DNA of 6,527 nt from an uncultured archaeon (GTDB lineage: Archaea; Halobacteriota; Methanosarcinia; Methanosarcinales; Methanoperedenaceae): contig CABMIA010000108.1 of NCBI GenBank assembly GCA_902386085.1, positions 1 to 6,527 on the forward strand. The letters run 5' to 3'. Numbering within the stretch: the first letter of the stretch is position 1; each line of letters opens with the position of its first letter. The position numbers were made by a program, and so were the translations under genes. Below are positions 5,111 to 6,527 of this stretch, piece after piece. The notes under the pieces were generated by a model. It was not told where the DNA came from and ran no database searches. It was given only the letters and a program-made list of their open reading frames with translations.

Positions 5111-6527
5111 TTATCTTTCATAAAGGGATGCACCCTGGAGGTATCGTGCACAACTGGCGTTTATAAATTCATCACATACTTTTTTCGGGTCGCCGTCCAT
5201 GACAATATGCCCTTTATCTATCAGGATTTCCCGCTGCGCCACCTCTTTGATGAAATCTATGTGGTGGCTTACGAATACGATTGTTGTATTGAACGTCTTA
5301 TTGATATTTTTCAGGGAATTCGACACATCGCGCAGCGTTATCGGATCGAGGTCGCCAAAGGGCTCATCCAGCAGTAAAATCGAAGGTTTCGATGCAAGAG
5401 CAAGAGCAAGCGCTGCCCTGACGTTCTCGCCGCCGCTCATCTGGTAGGGTTTTACATCAAGAACGCCCAGCGGCAGGTCCACGGCTTCGAATACCGGTTT
5501 TGCATAATTCAATACCTCGGTAAGCGGGTAGCTCGGGAAAAGCACCCCAAGGATTGCAGGGGTATATCCCATTTTTGCAAGCGTCTCCCTGGAATTCTCC
5601 TCAGGGACGTCCGTCATCCTGTACAGTTCGTCAAGGTCTTTTTCCGAAATGCCAAGCTCCTTGGCGCGTTTTCTTGAATCTTCCACGACAGTCTGCCCTT
5701 TCACGCCAAGCTTGTAAGCAAGCTGCTGCTTTATCGTGGAATGAGGTGACAGGGCGAACTCCTGGTACATGATGCTGGTGATCCTTCGTACTTCCATTCT
5801 CTTAGGGGAATACGTGGACATTTCGATCCATTCGTTATCGACCAGGAATTCTATTTCACCTTCATCAGGAAAGACCAGACCGTCCATGGCATGAAGGAGC
5901 GTAGTTTTTCCTGCCCCGCTCGGACCTATGAGCGCAACGATCTCACCCTGCTTGAACTCAAGGTTGATGCTGTCAAGGTCGAGCACTTCGCCCTGCCTGA
6001 TAAGCCAGTACCGTTTCGAGAGGTCTGTTACCTTGATCACCGCTTTGTCAGATGTACGCTGGGGCATCGGAACTGCAGGTTTCAATTTCTTGAGGAATTT
6101 CTTCAATACGTATTCCGGCTCCCCTTCCTCGATTATCCTTCCGTCATCAAGCCAGAGAACCCGGTGGGCAAGGTATGAATGGACCTCAGGCAGGTGTGAG
6201 ACGACGAGGGTCTTGAGTTTTGTTTTCTCATTCACGTTCTTTATTGAATCGAGAACCTCCTGCTTTGTTGCAGGGCAGGTCATGGTCGCGGGTTCATCAA
6301 GAAGAAGAAGATGGGGGTTCGCTGCCAGTTGCCTTGCGATTAGTAACCGCTGTTTTTCCCCGCCGCTGAGTACTGCTGATGAATGCTCTGCTTTCTTGTC
6401 GAGATTGACGAGTTTTAGGTATTCCATGCTTTTTTCGTAGAGTTCATCATAATAAGGCGAATCTTTTTCAGGCAGGATCTCGTATCCGCACTTCTCAACA
6501 TAAAGCCGGCGGAGGACGTTTTCGTAA
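5111..6527 (-). CDS. atwA: Methyl-coenzyme M reductase system component A2, twin-ABC ATPase (5' end outside window)
   Basis: AtwA (component A2) is the soluble ATPase needed for ATP-dependent reductive activation of methyl-coenzyme M reductase, restoring Ni(I) in coenzyme F430. The window holds 472 codons in one frame up to the right edge, counting the stop; the family is somewhat over 500 residues, so the missing part should contain the first Walker A. The first ATPase half shows LSGGEKQRLLIARQLA, Walker B LLLLDEP followed by ATMTCPATK instead of the common SALD D-loop, and the His in VVSHLPE. A linker with MPQRTSDKAV leads to the second half: Walker A GPSGAGKTT (about residue 201 of the visible part), Q-loop YQEF, an unusually long helical stretch of about 100 residues before the signature MSGGENVR, then LLLLDEPFGDLDP and FVSHHIDF. 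No transmembrane segments are present, fitting a soluble ABC protein. It is followed closely by sppA. Related double-ABC paralogues occur in archaea, so a paralogue of AtwA is the main alternative. Confidence 0.9.
   Translation of the reverse strand, partial: YENVLRRLYVEKCGYEILPEKDSPYYDELYEKSMEYLKLVNLDKKAEHSSAVLSGGEKQRLLIARQLAANPHLLLLDEPATMTCPATKQEVLDSIKNVNEKTKLKTLVVSHLPEVHSYLAHRVLWLDDGRIIEEGEPEYVLKKFLKKLKPAVPMPQRTSDKAVIKVTDLSKRYWLIRQGEVLDLDSINLEFKQGEIVALIGPSGAGKTTLLHAMDGLVFPDEGEIEFLVDNEWIEMSTYSPKRMEVRRITSIMYQEFALSPHSTIKQQLAYKLGVKGQTVVEDSRKRAKELGISEKDLDELYRMTDVPEENSRETLAKMGYTPAILGVLFPSYPLTEVLNYAKPVFEAVDLPLGVLDVKPYQMSGGENVRAALALALASKPSILLLDEPFGDLDPITLRDVSNSLKNINKTFNTTIVFVSHHIDFIKEVAQREILIDKGHIVMDGDPKKVCDEFINASCARYLQGASLYER

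Noticed and set aside
5928..6440. 170-codon plus-strand open frame within atwA
   Set aside because: It is antisense to conserved ATPase motifs and has a composition typical of a shadow frame (Ser/Arg/Phe-rich, no domain).

Overview
The window reads as ordinary archaeal chromosome from a methanogen, or an anaerobic methane or alkane oxidiser, that encodes methyl-coenzyme M reductase. Two genes point there. One is a twin-ABC ATPase of the component A2 (AtwA) type, the ATP-dependent activator of methyl-coenzyme M reductase. The other is an archaeal Nop5, the core protein of box C/D ribose-methylation RNPs. TATA-like boxes lying 25-30 bases before the start codons, with little or no leader, fit archaeal transcription. 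The style resembles Methanosarcinales and ANME-2 relatives, but the genus cannot be fixed from this window alone.

Layout, left to right. Positions 1-1468 (+) are the end of an Opp/Dpp-type ABC importer operon: a 5'-truncated DppD-like ATPase followed, with an 11-base overlap, by a complete DppF-like ATPase. The permeases and the binding protein presumably lie upstream. Positions 1469-1565 are a short AT-rich spacer with a palindromic TATA-like element. Positions 1566-1943 (+) hold a small coiled-coil protein that looks like the detached C-terminal extension of some archaeal acylphosphatases. Its coding frame seems to continue upstream of any usable start codon.

Positions 2002-3192 (-) encode a radical SAM protein with an unusual stack of metal sites: two [4Fe-4S] ferredoxin motifs, a plant-type [2Fe-2S] motif and the CX3CX2C radical SAM site. 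It is divergent from a short Nop5 gene at 3271-4164 (+), and the roughly 80-base gap appears to hold two back-to-back promoters. Nop5 converges with sppA (4180-5079, -), a membrane-anchored signal peptide peptidase. sppA lies 31 bases downstream of atwA (5111 to beyond 6527, -), which runs off the right edge.

The genes do not form one pathway; they look like neighbouring transcription units for peptide or metal import, redox radical chemistry, RNA modification, membrane proteolysis and activation of methyl-coenzyme M reductase. No mobile element, CRISPR array, tRNA or rRNA was seen, and I do not find a convincing new multi-gene system. The items most worth following are the multi-cluster radical SAM protein, the altered GAEK motif and missing fibrillarin partner of Nop5, and the truncated acylphosphatase-tail gene.
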